13,404 nucleotides of DNA from Bacteroidota bacterium (GTDB lineage Bacteria > Bacteroidota > Bacteroidia > Bacteroidales > PUMT01): contig PXAP01000334.1 of the NCBI GenBank assembly GCA_003567115.1, positions 1 to 13,404 on the forward strand, given 5' to 3'. Below, one piece after another: positions 6,920 through 13,404 of the stretch. The position numbers were made by a program, and so were the translations under genes. The notes beneath the pieces were generated by a model. It did not search any database and was not told the DNA's origin. It was given only the letters and a program-made list of their open reading frames with translations. The stretch's first letter is position 1, and each line of letters begins with the position of its first letter.

Positions 6920-7780
6920 TTAACCCAGATACATTCTGAGCAATTTATTTTTGGATTTATGCCGAAGACGCCTGAGGGCTTTTTCCTTGATCTGCCTGGT
7001 CCGCTCCTTGGTCAGCCCGAGTTCTTCTCCAATGGCTTCAAGCGACATCTCCTGCCTGCCAAGGCCAAAATAGCATTCAAGAACATTTCGTTCTTTTTCA
7101 GATAATATGCTGAGGGTACGTGCTATTTCCTTCCGGAGGGAATCATTCATCAGCTCGGAATCGGCAATGGGAGAGTCCTTATTCTCCATTACATCAAGCA
7201 GACTGTTGTCCTCGCCTTCAACGAAAGGAGCATCGAACGACATTGGGCGCCCGTTAAGTTTTAGTGTCCCGGCTACCTTTTCTTTCGACATTTCCAGCTT
7301 CTCGGCAAGTTCTTCGGCAGAGGGGTCCCGTTCATTCTCCTGCTCAAAACGGGAGCTTATCTTATGTATTTTACCCAAAGAGCCGACCTGGTTCAGGGGT
7401 AACCTGACTACCCTTGCCTGCTCGGATATCGCCTGCAATATCGACTGACGTATCCACCAAACAGCATATGATATAAATTTAAACCCCTTGGTTTCATCAA
7501 ATTTTGTTGCTGCCTTTATCAGGCCCAGGTTGCCTTCATTGATAAGGTCGGGCAGACTAAGGCCCTGAAACTGGTACTGCTTGGCCACTGATACGACAAA
7601 ACGCAGATTGGCCCTGACCATTTTTTCAAGTGCTTCCTCATCTCCTTTCTTAATACGCTGTGCCAGTTCCACCTCCATTTCAGGGGATATCAGATCTTCC
7701 TTTCCTATTTCCTGCAAATATTTTTCAATAGAATTGGAATCACGGTTGGTAATTGATTTTGTTATTTTTAACTGTCTCAT
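6920..7780 (-). CDS. rpoD: Primary RNA polymerase sigma factor (sigma-70, Bacteroidota type)
   Basis: This 286-residue sigma factor has the compact Bacteroidota form, lacking the long region 1.1 and the non-conserved insert of proteobacterial RpoD. Region 1.2 is at about 16-47 (SIEKYLQEIGKEDLISPEME). Region 2 is at about 50-120, with the core-binding and -10-melting signature FQGLSLPDLINEGNLGLIKA and YAVWWIRQSILQAI. Region 3 is at about 125-200. Region 4.2 is at 247-274 (LEAIGEELGLTKERTRQIKE), which reads the -33 element. It directs housekeeping transcription from promoters like those listed here. The ATG at 7780 is the only reasonable start. The gene follows the winged-helix gene with a 56-bp gap containing an inverted repeat. 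No TAnnTTTG lies in that gap, so it may be read from upstream or from an atypical promoter. Confidence 0.96.
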   Translation of the reverse strand: MRQLKITKSITNRDSNSIEKYLQEIGKEDLISPEMEVELAQRIKKGDEEALEKMVRANLRFVVSVAKQYQFQGLSLPDLINEGNLGLIKAATKFDETKGFKFISYAVWWIRQSILQAISEQARVVRLPLNQVGSLGKIHKISSRFEQENERDPSAEELAEKLEMSKEKVAGTLKLNGRPMSFDAPFVEGEDNSLLDVMENKDSPIADSELMNDSLRKEIARTLSILSEKERNVLECYFGLGRQEMSLEAIGEELGLTKERTRQIKEKALRRLRHKSKNKLLRMYLG

Positions 7781-7815
7781 ATATTGTTCATTATATATTA
7801 TTGTTTATGCTTTTT

Positions 7816-7829
7816 CGTTATTTGTAACG
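7816..7829. promoter_or_regulatory. Inverted repeat upstream of rpoD
   Basis: CGTTA and TAACG flank TTTG, a perfect 5-bp inverted repeat 36-49 bp before the rpoD ATG, just after the winged-helix stop codon. No T tract follows on either strand, so it is not a terminator. A small operator is possible; chance cannot be excluded at this size. Confidence 0.3.
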
Positions 7830-7836
7830 TTAAAAT

Positions 7837-8121
7837 TCACCTTTTCTTGTATCTCATCAAAATTTGATAACGATCAGGATTAATATTGTAATTTGGAGGA
7901 TCGGCCGATTTATCTATTAGGCCCACTAATTTAAGTTCAAGAATATGACTGGTGCCCTCCTGCTGAGATATTTTTAATTCGCGTATAATGTCGCCAAACG
8001 GAGATGGACCCTTCCTCCTGAGCATCTCAATTATGTCCATCTTCACCTTATCATTTAATATCTCCTTTGACCTTTTACCGGTCAATGATTCAACAACATC
8101 ATCGTTGTTTTGTTCATGCAT
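7837..8121 (-). CDS. Small winged-helix (ArsR-like) DNA-binding protein
   Basis: This is a 94-residue protein. Residues about 24-36 (DKVKMDIIEMLRRKG), 40-50 (SPFGDIIRELK), and the recognition-helix-like segment 52-67 (SQQEGTSHILELKLVG), then LIDKSA, give the helix-helix-helix-wing order of ArsR-like regulators: repeat helix, turn, a helix rich in Ser/His, then LxxxGLI. The wing is short and the C-terminus is basic (YQILMRYKKR). No metal-binding Cys motif is present, so an effector cannot be named. The start is ATG 8121; another ATG at 8117 is out of frame. It lies 17 bp after the ornithine-racemase-like gene and 56 bp before rpoD, probably on the racemase transcript. It is a candidate local regulator, but the target is unknown. 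Confidence 0.7.
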   Translation of the reverse strand: MHEQNNDDVVESLTGKRSKEILNDKVKMDIIEMLRRKGPSPFGDIIRELKISQQEGTSHILELKLVGLIDKSADPPNYNINPDRYQILMRYKKR

Positions 8122-8138
8122 TTTTTTATTGTATTTTA

Positions 8139-9209
8139 TTATACAACTTTTTTATCTATGTAGTTTGAATTCATTATATGCAATGACCCAATGTAATTAA
8201 GTTTGAATTCAACAAGATCTCCCACCTTGTATTTTGGCTTTCTGGTTCCCAGATCAACAACAATCATATCTGAACTGACCCCGGAGATTTTCACTTTTTT
8301 ATCTGCCAGCTCCATATTGTCAATGTCAATATCAAGCAGTCCGATATCAAGAATTGCGCGGTATGTTGTCCTGCCCAGATCCTTTTCATCAAACTCAGGC
8401 TTTTCACCTGCAACATTGGTGCCAATTTCACCAGTGGGTACAACAGGCTTTTGGGTCAACTCAATTATTTCGGCATGAAGTTTGAAAATAGCATTTTTCA
8501 TGCCTTTTATGATTTTGCCGGTAAAAAGATCCTTGCCGAAAAACAAACTCTCCCCCACCCGGAAATGATCTACGCAGGAAGGTAATATTCCCTTGACCAG
8601 AAGTGGTATGGTAACAGAAGATCCTCCCGAAACATAAGGAATCTTTCTGTTGAATTTATTTTCGATCAACTGCTTATAAAGTCCGAGTTGTATAAGCTTA
8701 TCCTGACTGGGCATTATGCCGTACAAACAGTTCAGGTTCGTACCAATGCCTATAACCTCTATATTGGAAAGATTAAATATCCGGCCATAGAATTCTATCA
8801 GATTATCACCCAATACACCTTCCCGCAAATCACCCATTTCTATCATTATGATAACCTTGTGTATGCGGTTTTGTTTAACCGCCTCTTCATTCAGCAACTT
8901 AATCGTATACAATTCAGTATTAAGACTAATATCAGCATATTTTACCACAGAACGCAAAGCCCTTTTAGCCGGCGGCTTTATATATACAGTTTCAATACCG
9001 GGATCAATACTTTTTATTACCTTCAGGTTGCTTACCCTTGAATCACAAACCTGCCTTATTCCGAGATCAATTACCTCCTTCAGGTAGGTTCTGTTTCCAC
9101 ATAACAACTTTGTAACGATTCCCCAATCTATATTATTATCCTGAAAAAGGCCATTTAAAAAATCATAGTTATGTTTCAGCTTCTCCTTATGCATTTCCAT
9201 AAATGCCAT
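8139..9209 (-). CDS. Ornithine-racemase-like PLP-dependent enzyme (alanine/ornithine racemase family)
   Basis: This is a 356-residue fold-III PLP protein. The N-terminal barrel starts MEMHKEKLKHNYDFL, and the expected PLP lysine is Lys34 in IVTKLLCGN, followed by VCDSRVSNL. Family blocks come in the order expected for ornithine racemase from amino-acid-fermenting clostridia: YADISLNTE (91-99), MGDLREGV (125-132), GIGTNLNCLYGIMPS (154-168), SGGSSVTIPLL (194-204), FRVGESLFFG (216-225) and a C-terminal beta domain with RAILDIGLLDIDID. Known members interconvert L- and D-ornithine or related basic amino acids. The substrate here is inferred only, and some relatives have other functions. It lies 11 bp after alr, 17 bp before the winged-helix gene. 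Start ATG 9209; the next in-frame ATG, at 9200, is also possible. Confidence 0.82.
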   Translation of the reverse strand: MAFMEMHKEKLKHNYDFLNGLFQDNNIDWGIVTKLLCGNRTYLKEVIDLGIRQVCDSRVSNLKVIKSIDPGIETVYIKPPAKRALRSVVKYADISLNTELYTIKLLNEEAVKQNRIHKVIIMIEMGDLREGVLGDNLIEFYGRIFNLSNIEVIGIGTNLNCLYGIMPSQDKLIQLGLYKQLIENKFNRKIPYVSGGSSVTIPLLVKGILPSCVDHFRVGESLFFGKDLFTGKIIKGMKNAIFKLHAEIIELTQKPVVPTGEIGTNVAGEKPEFDEKDLGRTTYRAILDIGLLDIDIDNMELADKKVKISGVSSDMIVVDLGTRKPKYKVGDLVEFKLNYIGSLHIMNSNYIDKKVV

Positions 9210-9220
9210 CTTGCAATAAA

Positions 9221-10375
9221 TTAATTGACTACCATTCTGGGTATTTTCCCGGGTAATCGGGTTAATAATTCATAATTAAGCTGATCACTGAATTCACTGA
9301 ATGAGGCAACTGAAATAGTCAGATCACCCTGGCTGCCTATAAGCACAACCTCATCCCCGGTTTTAACACTTTGCAATTTTGTTACATCTGCAATCAGCAT
9401 ATTCATATTGACCAGGCCGATGACCCCCACACGCTGACCATTTATCAGTATCCGGCCCTGATTGCTGAGTGAACGGTTATAACCGTGTGAATAGCCAACG
9501 GGTATCACTGCAATTTTTTTGTCTTCCTGAGCAAGAAACATGGTCCCGTAGCTGATAAATTCACCTCTTTTTACCTTTTTCAGGGTCATAATCCGGCTTT
9601 TCCAGCTTATTACCCTGTTAAGGGGATCCTGCTTTACTTTCTTTTTTCCTATATAATGTATAAAAGTCTCTTTACTCGGCCAGTAACCATACTGCAGTAT
9701 TCCCATACGTACCATGTCAAATCTTGCACCCGGATAGGTCATGGCTGCAGCCGAAGACGCCACATGTCTGTACCCGGGAACAAGATCCCGCTCTTTAAAC
9801 CATTTACAAAGCCTTTGAAATCTGCTGATTTGCTTTTGTATCCTGACATGATTTGCAATACTTTCCGCACCGGCAAGATGGGTACAAAGCCCTTTCAGGA
9901 TAAAAGATGATCGATATTTCAGAATGATTTCCGCAGCTTTTTTCAGATAGGGGAATGTCATTCCCGTCCGGTTCATACCTGTTTCCATCTCGATATGTAT
10001 CATTGCCGGATTTCGTGCAGTTTCTGTTATGGATAATATCTTTTTCAAACGTTCGGTGTCAAACCCAAAAAACTCCACCCGGTTATTAATGGCCCAGGTT
10101 AAATCATGGTCATCCATCCATCCCATAATCATGATCCGTGTTCCCGGCCTCTTTATTTTTGCCAGTTCCCTGGCCTCACATGCACTGAATACTGAAAAAT
10201 GATCAATGCCTGCCTTTTCAGCTATTGGAACAAAAGATTGCATTCCATGTCCATAGGCATTTGCCTTCACTACCGAAGAAATAAGCACATTTTCACCAAA
10301 TTGTTTCTGCAAAAACCCGATATTGTCAATTATAGCTTTTTCGCTTATTTCAATTACCGATGTACTGCCGGTCAT
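9221..10375 (-). CDS. alr: Alanine racemase (stand-alone)
   Basis: This is a 384-residue fold-III PLP enzyme interconverting L- and D-alanine, the source of D-Ala for peptidoglycan. The PLP-binding motif SVVKANAYGHG carries Lys37. Substrate-pocket and cofactor segments follow: ETGMNRTGM (Arg136), CTHLAGAES, RHVASSAA, MVRMGILQYGYWPS, and the catalytic tyrosine Tyr276 in ISYGTMF. The usual [GR]V[CS]MD motif is replaced by GLVNMNMLIADV, with Asn for the Asp. Many Bacteroidota carry alanine racemase fused to MurF, so this unfused copy may be a second, specialised racemase; this is inference. It starts 3 bp after the M20 amidohydrolase stop and ends 11 bp before the ornithine-racemase-like gene, so the three are almost certainly co-transcribed. 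Confidence 0.94.
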   Translation of the reverse strand: MTGSTSVIEISEKAIIDNIGFLQKQFGENVLISSVVKANAYGHGMQSFVPIAEKAGIDHFSVFSACEARELAKIKRPGTRIMIMGWMDDHDLTWAINNRVEFFGFDTERLKKILSITETARNPAMIHIEMETGMNRTGMTFPYLKKAAEIILKYRSSFILKGLCTHLAGAESIANHVRIQKQISRFQRLCKWFKERDLVPGYRHVASSAAAMTYPGARFDMVRMGILQYGYWPSKETFIHYIGKKKVKQDPLNRVISWKSRIMTLKKVKRGEFISYGTMFLAQEDKKIAVIPVGYSHGYNRSLSNQGRILINGQRVGVIGLVNMNMLIADVTKLQSVKTGDEVVLIGSQGDLTISVASFSEFSDQLNYELLTRLPGKIPRMVVN

Positions 10376-10378
10376 AAT

Positions 10379-11524
10379 TCATAAATTTAAAAGCTCCCCG
10401 GATGCTTTACAAAGCACATTAATTCCGGTTTCAATTATATCATCAGGAAAATCATAATCCGGGTTATGCAACTCCGGATGTCCCTTCCCGGCTCCGATCC
10501 CGAACAGCAATCCCCTGTATTTTCCGGTAAACCAGCCAAAATCCTCCGACCACCTAAAAGCATTTTCGATATATCGTATTTTGCAGCCAAAGCTGCTCCC
10601 TGATTTACATGTAAGCCGGTTTAGAAATTTATCATTTACTGTGGCAGGAAATTCCTCTGTCCAGTGAACTGATATATCAAGTCTTTCCTGGAAGGCAATA
10701 TCCCGCGCCATTCTGTCGGCCATACTGATCAGCTTTTTCATTTCCCCGTCGTCGTATGCCCTCAGGGTGGCCATTATAACAGCCTGACCGGGGCTTGTGC
10801 CAAAAGCCACCTCTCCCATTTTGGCATGGATTATTGTTGCCTGGGTGAAATGGCTGAATTCATCCCTTTCTGCCAGTAGCGGCAACTCCCTCAATATTAT
10901 TGATACAGCATTCGATGGACTGATGCCGTTTTCAGGTTCGGCAGCATGAGAGGTTTTTCCTTTCAGGTCAATTATCATACCAACCGAAGCCATGGAAAAA
11001 ACTCCATTTCGTAAAATAAGCTCATTTTGGTCAAAACCCGGAAGATTATGCAGAGCAAGTACATAATCGGGTTGCAGGGAGCTGAAAGCCGGATCATTTA
11101 TAACTTTTCGGGCTCCCTTCCCGTTTTCTTCCGATGGCTGAAAAAGAACAATTAATTCTCCGCGTCCGGGTCTTTCCGATGCAAAATACTGAGCAACCCC
11201 CAGGGCAATGACCATATGTCCGTCATGTCCGCATGCATGAGAAACTCCATCGCGGACCGACTTGTAATCAAAATCATTTGACTCGCTTACAGGCAAGCCA
11301 TCAAGTTCTGCGCGAACCATCACCCGACGACCTGAATTTGCCGATCCGAACCCTGCAGCCACTCCCGTACCTCCAATATCAGATATGAGCCGGTCAGGTC
11401 CGAGTTTGCCGAGAAATTCATAAATCCTGCGGGAAGTCATCTCTTCACTGCCGGATAATTCGGGAAATTTATGTAATTCCTTTCTGAGATTAATCAGGGA
11501 CCGACTATCCGGCATTATGCCCAT
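10379..11524 (-). CDS. M20D family amidohydrolase (N-acyl amino acid amidohydrolase-like)
   Basis: This is a 381-residue metal-dependent hydrolase. It starts with the family's LRKELHKFPELSGSE. The metal site of the M20D subfamily (HipO, IAA-amino acid hydrolases, N-acetylated amino acid deacetylases) is complete: Cys98 and His100 in CGHDGH, Glu132/Glu133 in QPSEENGKGA, His159 in LALHNLPG and His353 in LHNPDYDF. The inserted dimerisation domain begins near GKTSHAAEPENGISP (188-202). Members cleave an acyl group (acetyl, benzoyl, succinyl or auxin) from an amino acid. The usual RADMDALP block appears as RAELDGLP, and a Trp occurs in RWSEDFG. There is no signal peptide, so it acts in the cytoplasm. 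It lies 28 bp after the GNAT gene and 3 bp before alr. The exact substrate is unknown, but the two racemases downstream suggest N-acyl amino acids whose free product is racemised. Confidence 0.9.
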   Translation of the reverse strand: MGIMPDSRSLINLRKELHKFPELSGSEEMTSRRIYEFLGKLGPDRLISDIGGTGVAAGFGSANSGRRVMVRAELDGLPVSESNDFDYKSVRDGVSHACGHDGHMVIALGVAQYFASERPGRGELIVLFQPSEENGKGARKVINDPAFSSLQPDYVLALHNLPGFDQNELILRNGVFSMASVGMIIDLKGKTSHAAEPENGISPSNAVSIILRELPLLAERDEFSHFTQATIIHAKMGEVAFGTSPGQAVIMATLRAYDDGEMKKLISMADRMARDIAFQERLDISVHWTEEFPATVNDKFLNRLTCKSGSSFGCKIRYIENAFRWSEDFGWFTGKYRGLLFGIGAGKGHPELHNPDYDFPDDIIETGINVLCKASGELLNL

Positions 11525-11552
11525 AAACTGCGGGAAAAGATTGTTTTAACAG

Positions 11553-11996
11553 CTATTTTTTAATAAGCCTCATTTCCATATACTTGTTTGTAAACCCAAG
11601 TTTCTGGTAAAGGAATCTTGCAGGATTATCATGCTCAACATGCAGCTTAACACTTCCCTCAGCAAGATCTATGGCTTTCTCCATAAGTTCCCTGCCGTAA
11701 CCTTTGCCTCTGAATCTGTTATCCACGGCAATATAAACAAGAATATTTTCGGGAATATATCCCTCCATACCTGTTTTGTTCATTACCACAACACCGGCAA
11801 GTTCATCATCCTTTTTACCATGCAAAACAAAGCCTCCGGAACCGGGGAATTCACCCAGAGCATAGGCTATAGCTTTGCCAATAGCTTCTTTGGTGTCCCT
11901 GAACCGGTCAAGATGCGTATGAAGAAAGTTTATGGTTTCCAACCTTTCCTTATCGGAAATAGAATCAGTTGAATCGAAAACTTTATAATTGAGCAT
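11553..11996 (-). CDS. GNAT family N-acetyltransferase
   Basis: This is a 147-residue single-domain GNAT protein. Motif A, the acetyl-CoA pyrophosphate loop, is VDNRFRGKGYGREL at 91-104, in the family form RxxGxG. Beta strand 4 (ILVYIAV) precedes it, and motif B is VEHDNPARFLYQKLGF at about 120-135. The usual Gly-rich strand with a hydrophobic bulge (ELAGVVVMNK) lies at 65-74. The substrate cannot be deduced. The open frame extends upstream to a TTG at 12137, but that codon lies in the -33 element of the promoter at 12107-12138, so the upstream part is not transcribed. ATG 11996 gives a normal GNAT N-terminus and a leader of about 106 bases. It is the first gene of the amidohydrolase-racemase operon, 28 bp before the M20 gene; amino-acid acylation opposing the amidohydrolase is one possible role. 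Confidence 0.87.
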   Translation of the reverse strand: MLNYKVFDSTDSISDKERLETINFLHTHLDRFRDTKEAIGKAIAYALGEFPGSGGFVLHGKKDDELAGVVVMNKTGMEGYIPENILVYIAVDNRFRGKGYGRELMEKAIDLAEGSVKLHVEHDNPARFLYQKLGFTNKYMEMRLIKK

Positions 11997-12049
11997 AATT
12001 ATGTTATTTTTTATATTACCGATAAAAATCAGAGGCAGGTTTTCACGGG

Positions 12050-12085
12050 TCAGAAAGGTAGTGCTGTAGCACGGACGAGCATCAT
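12050..12085 (-). promoter_or_regulatory. Leader of the amidohydrolase-racemase operon: palindrome and possible 11-codon leader ORF
   Basis: Within the 106-base leader, ATG at 12085 opens an 11-codon frame (MMLVRATALPF, TGA at 12050). It begins about 17 bases after the predicted transcript start and ends 53 bases before the GNAT ATG. Its middle contains GTGCTGTAGCAC (12061-12072), a 12-bp palindrome with 5-bp arms that could be a hairpin or an operator. A frame this short could be chance. No terminator-like T tract follows, so classical attenuation is not supported. Confidence 0.3.
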
Positions 12086-12106
12086 AATCAATTAATTCCT
12101 GCACAA

Positions 12107-12138
12107 CAAACATACAAATAAAAAAGCACAGATGCAAA
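12107..12138 (-). promoter_or_regulatory. Promoter of the GNAT-M20-alr-racemase operon
   Basis: The minus strand has TTTG (12138-12135), a 20-bp spacer and TATGTTTG (12114-12107), a perfect Bacteroidota -33/-7 pair. The transcript would start near 12102. No comparable element was found in the short gaps between the following genes, so this is the best candidate promoter for the run down to the winged-helix gene, perhaps reaching rpoD. Confidence 0.78.
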
Positions 12139-12362
12139 TAAATATGTTCCCGTTTACAGGTATATTGATCCTGAATTAAGATATATTCCCCTTATTAACA
12201 GCATTGCGGGATTCAATATCTGTGAAATAAAAATCTCACTGACTTCAATAAAATTATCTGAATACATCCTTTCAGCAACACCGTTATTAACAAAATTAAA
12301 CAGGATCAACAGATAAATGAGAAGAAAGAATAAAGCAGGCAGGGAATCACTCCCCCATCCTA
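12139..12362. other. Intergenic stretch without a supported gene
   Basis: About 224 bp of AT-rich DNA lies between the operon promoter and the bidirectional terminator. The only frame of note is a 78-codon minus-strand frame whose first codons are the terminator stem itself and whose composition is not convincing for a protein. No tRNA, repeat or full promoter was seen. A lone TAATTTTG (minus strand, around 12290-12301) lacks a -33 partner. Confidence 0.6.
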
Positions 12363-12401
12363 AAAAACCGGGCATGAAGTCATTCATCATGCCCGGTTTT
12401 T
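12363..12401. terminator. Strong bidirectional rho-independent terminator
   Basis: A perfect 15-bp inverted repeat (12363-12377 and 12387-12401), with core CCGGGCATGA, a 9-base loop, an A tract on the left and a T tract on the right, works in both directions. On the minus strand it ends the sugar-isomerase-like lipoprotein gene, 36 bp after its stop, insulating the operon promoter downstream. Confidence 0.93.
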
Positions 12402-12436
12402 AACCTGTGTATATATTTAACACCGGCTTTTAACCT

Positions 12437-13309
12437 CTATCTGTAATCAGCTTCAACATAGTCCGCATCAAGCAGGAATTCCAGGCTGATTCTGACACTC
12501 TCCAACGGTTCATAGTTATAATCCTCTACCTCGACAATATGATATCTCATACCGGCCAGGTCAGCATGTTCATAAACAGGCCTGAAATCAATCTCTCCGC
12601 TTGCACCAACTTCCTGGTGGTCCTTTATGTGGAACATCAGAAAACGGCCGGGATACCTGCGGAAATAATCAACAGGATCTTCGCCTCCTTCCACTATCCA
12701 GTATATATCAAGCTGGAAAAAAACCAGTTCGGGATCAGTATTTTCCAGCAGATAATCGTATGCAACCACTCCTTCAACCTCTGTAAATTCAATTGCATGA
12801 TTGTGAAATCCGAACATTGCACCTCTTTCCCTGCACATTTCGCCCAGGGTATTGAAATAATCTGCCCACTCCTGCAGAACTTCAAGGTTTTCAAAAGCCG
12901 AACGGGGCATGTAAGGCTGTATAACATAGGTGGCTCCGGCACTGACATGGGCATCAATAGCTGTTTCCCACCATTGCATTATCTCGTCGTAATTATCTTC
13001 CGTGGGAAGATCCTGACCGACATGAGAAGCAATAAACTCCATACCGCTTTCCTGAACAAGCGAAGTGAAAGCCTGAGGCTCCATATTATAGAACATCCCG
13101 TCGCTGTAACCGGCAGCCTCTACAAAACTGTATCCCATTTCTCCAAGTGCCTGAAGAGTTCCTTCCGGATCGGCATTCATATCACCGCGAACCGACCACA
13201 GCTGTATACCGATAAACTTATCCTCCCTGGGAACCTCGCATGATAAAAAACCAAAAACCATGAAGCAGGTGAGGATTAAAAATCCGAAAAAATAAGTTAT
13301 TCTTTTCAT
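12437..13309 (-). CDS. Lipoprotein of the sugar phosphate isomerase/epimerase (xylose isomerase-like TIM barrel) family
   Basis: This is a 290-residue protein. Residues 1-24 are a lipoprotein signal peptide: positive KR, a hydrophobic stretch, and lipobox FLSC with the lipidated Cys24. The mature protein is a TIM barrel of the AP-endonuclease-2/xylose-isomerase-like group: GIQLWSVRG (34-42), Glu64 in FVEAAGY, FGFHNHAIEF (166-175), Asp201 in QLDIYWIVEGG, His227 in MFHIKDH and Glu260/Glu262 in HIVEVEDY. These acidic and His residues are where the family binds a divalent metal, so catalysis on a sugar or polyol is plausible; no substrate can be named. It would be anchored in the periplasm or outer membrane. 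The acidic +2 residue after Cys fits outer-membrane sorting, but no clear surface-export signal is seen. Start ATG 13309. It is monocistronic with a terminator at 12363-12401. The 95 bp upstream show no canonical promoter. Confidence 0.9.
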   Translation of the reverse strand: MKRITYFFGFLILTCFMVFGFLSCEVPREDKFIGIQLWSVRGDMNADPEGTLQALGEMGYSFVEAAGYSDGMFYNMEPQAFTSLVQESGMEFIASHVGQDLPTEDNYDEIMQWWETAIDAHVSAGATYVIQPYMPRSAFENLEVLQEWADYFNTLGEMCRERGAMFGFHNHAIEFTEVEGVVAYDYLLENTDPELVFFQLDIYWIVEGGEDPVDYFRRYPGRFLMFHIKDHQEVGASGEIDFRPVYEHADLAGMRYHIVEVEDYNYEPLESVRISLEFLLDADYVEADYR

Positions 13310-13404
13310 AATGATAAATTTTGTGGTTTGTAGATATTTATATTAATAAGTCGGATATATATGTTTCCTTAAAGACAATATGCCCTCAGACAACATTTGG
13401 AATT

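Noticed and set aside
6887..6925. Possible terminator between rtcB and rpoD (GGTTA and TAACC arms with four T on the minus strand)
   Set aside because: The stem is only 5 bp with a 25-base loop and overlaps both stop codons; too weak to call.
11997..12137. 47-residue N-terminal extension of the GNAT protein from a TTG
   Set aside because: The TTG is part of the -33 element and the extension crosses the promoter; the GNAT fold starts at the ATG at 11996.
12154..12390. 78-codon minus-strand frame with a hydrophobic stretch
   Set aside because: Its first codons are the arm of the bidirectional terminator, it has no promoter or start context, and its sequence resembles translated AT-rich intergenic DNA.
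12539..13243. 234-codon plus-strand frame
   Set aside because: It is antisense to the lipoprotein gene, which has a signal peptide and full family motifs; the antisense product shows no recognisable domain.
13310..13404. Promoter for the lipoprotein gene
   Set aside because: I searched for TAnnTTTG on the minus strand and found none in the 95 bases available; the promoter may be atypical or lie outside the window.

Overview
The window looks like a chromosomal segment of a Bacteroidota bacterium, probably a Bacteroidales/Marinilabiliales relative. The evidence is a 286-residue primary sigma factor lacking a long region 1.1, several promoters of the Bacteroidota form TTTG-N20-22-TAnnTTTG, genes without Shine-Dalgarno sequences, and a zinc-free (type B) ribosomal protein L31. 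No phage, transposase or CRISPR array is visible. Most genes are housekeeping and sit on the minus strand.

Layout from left to right. Positions 1-144 hold the first 48 codons of coaD (minus, cut by the window edge). A small two-helix membrane protein with a LiaF-like C-terminal domain (301-831) and lon (922-3390) lie upstream of it. Next come rpmE type B (3638-3904), with a clear terminator, promoter and structured leader, and an orphan Wzx/MATE-type flippase (4048-5400). A divergent tRNA-His(GTG) (5520-5594) has its own promoter and terminator and is followed by three 11-bp tandem repeats. rtcB (5739-6896) is the only protein gene on the plus strand and converges on rpoD (6920-7780).

The most distinctive part is the minus-strand run 12138 to 6920. 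One good promoter (12107-12138) leads into a GNAT acetyltransferase, an M20 amidohydrolase, alanine racemase, an ornithine-racemase-like PLP enzyme and a small winged-helix protein, with rpoD next. Gaps are 28, 3, 11, 17 and 56 bp. An N-acyl amino acid hydrolase placed directly before two fold-III racemases suggests an amino-acid deacylation/racemisation module, with the winged-helix protein as a candidate regulator. This is inferred from gene order and families and has not been demonstrated.

The right end holds a lipoprotein of the sugar phosphate isomerase/epimerase family (12437-13309). A strong bidirectional terminator (12363-12401) closes it, and about 220 bp of apparently non-coding DNA separates that terminator from the racemase-operon promoter.

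For the flippase, the GNAT protein, lon and the LiaF-like protein, the longest reading frame begins at a TTG codon. I chose shorter starts for all four. For the flippase and GNAT genes the TTG lies inside a promoter element and so cannot be in the mRNA.
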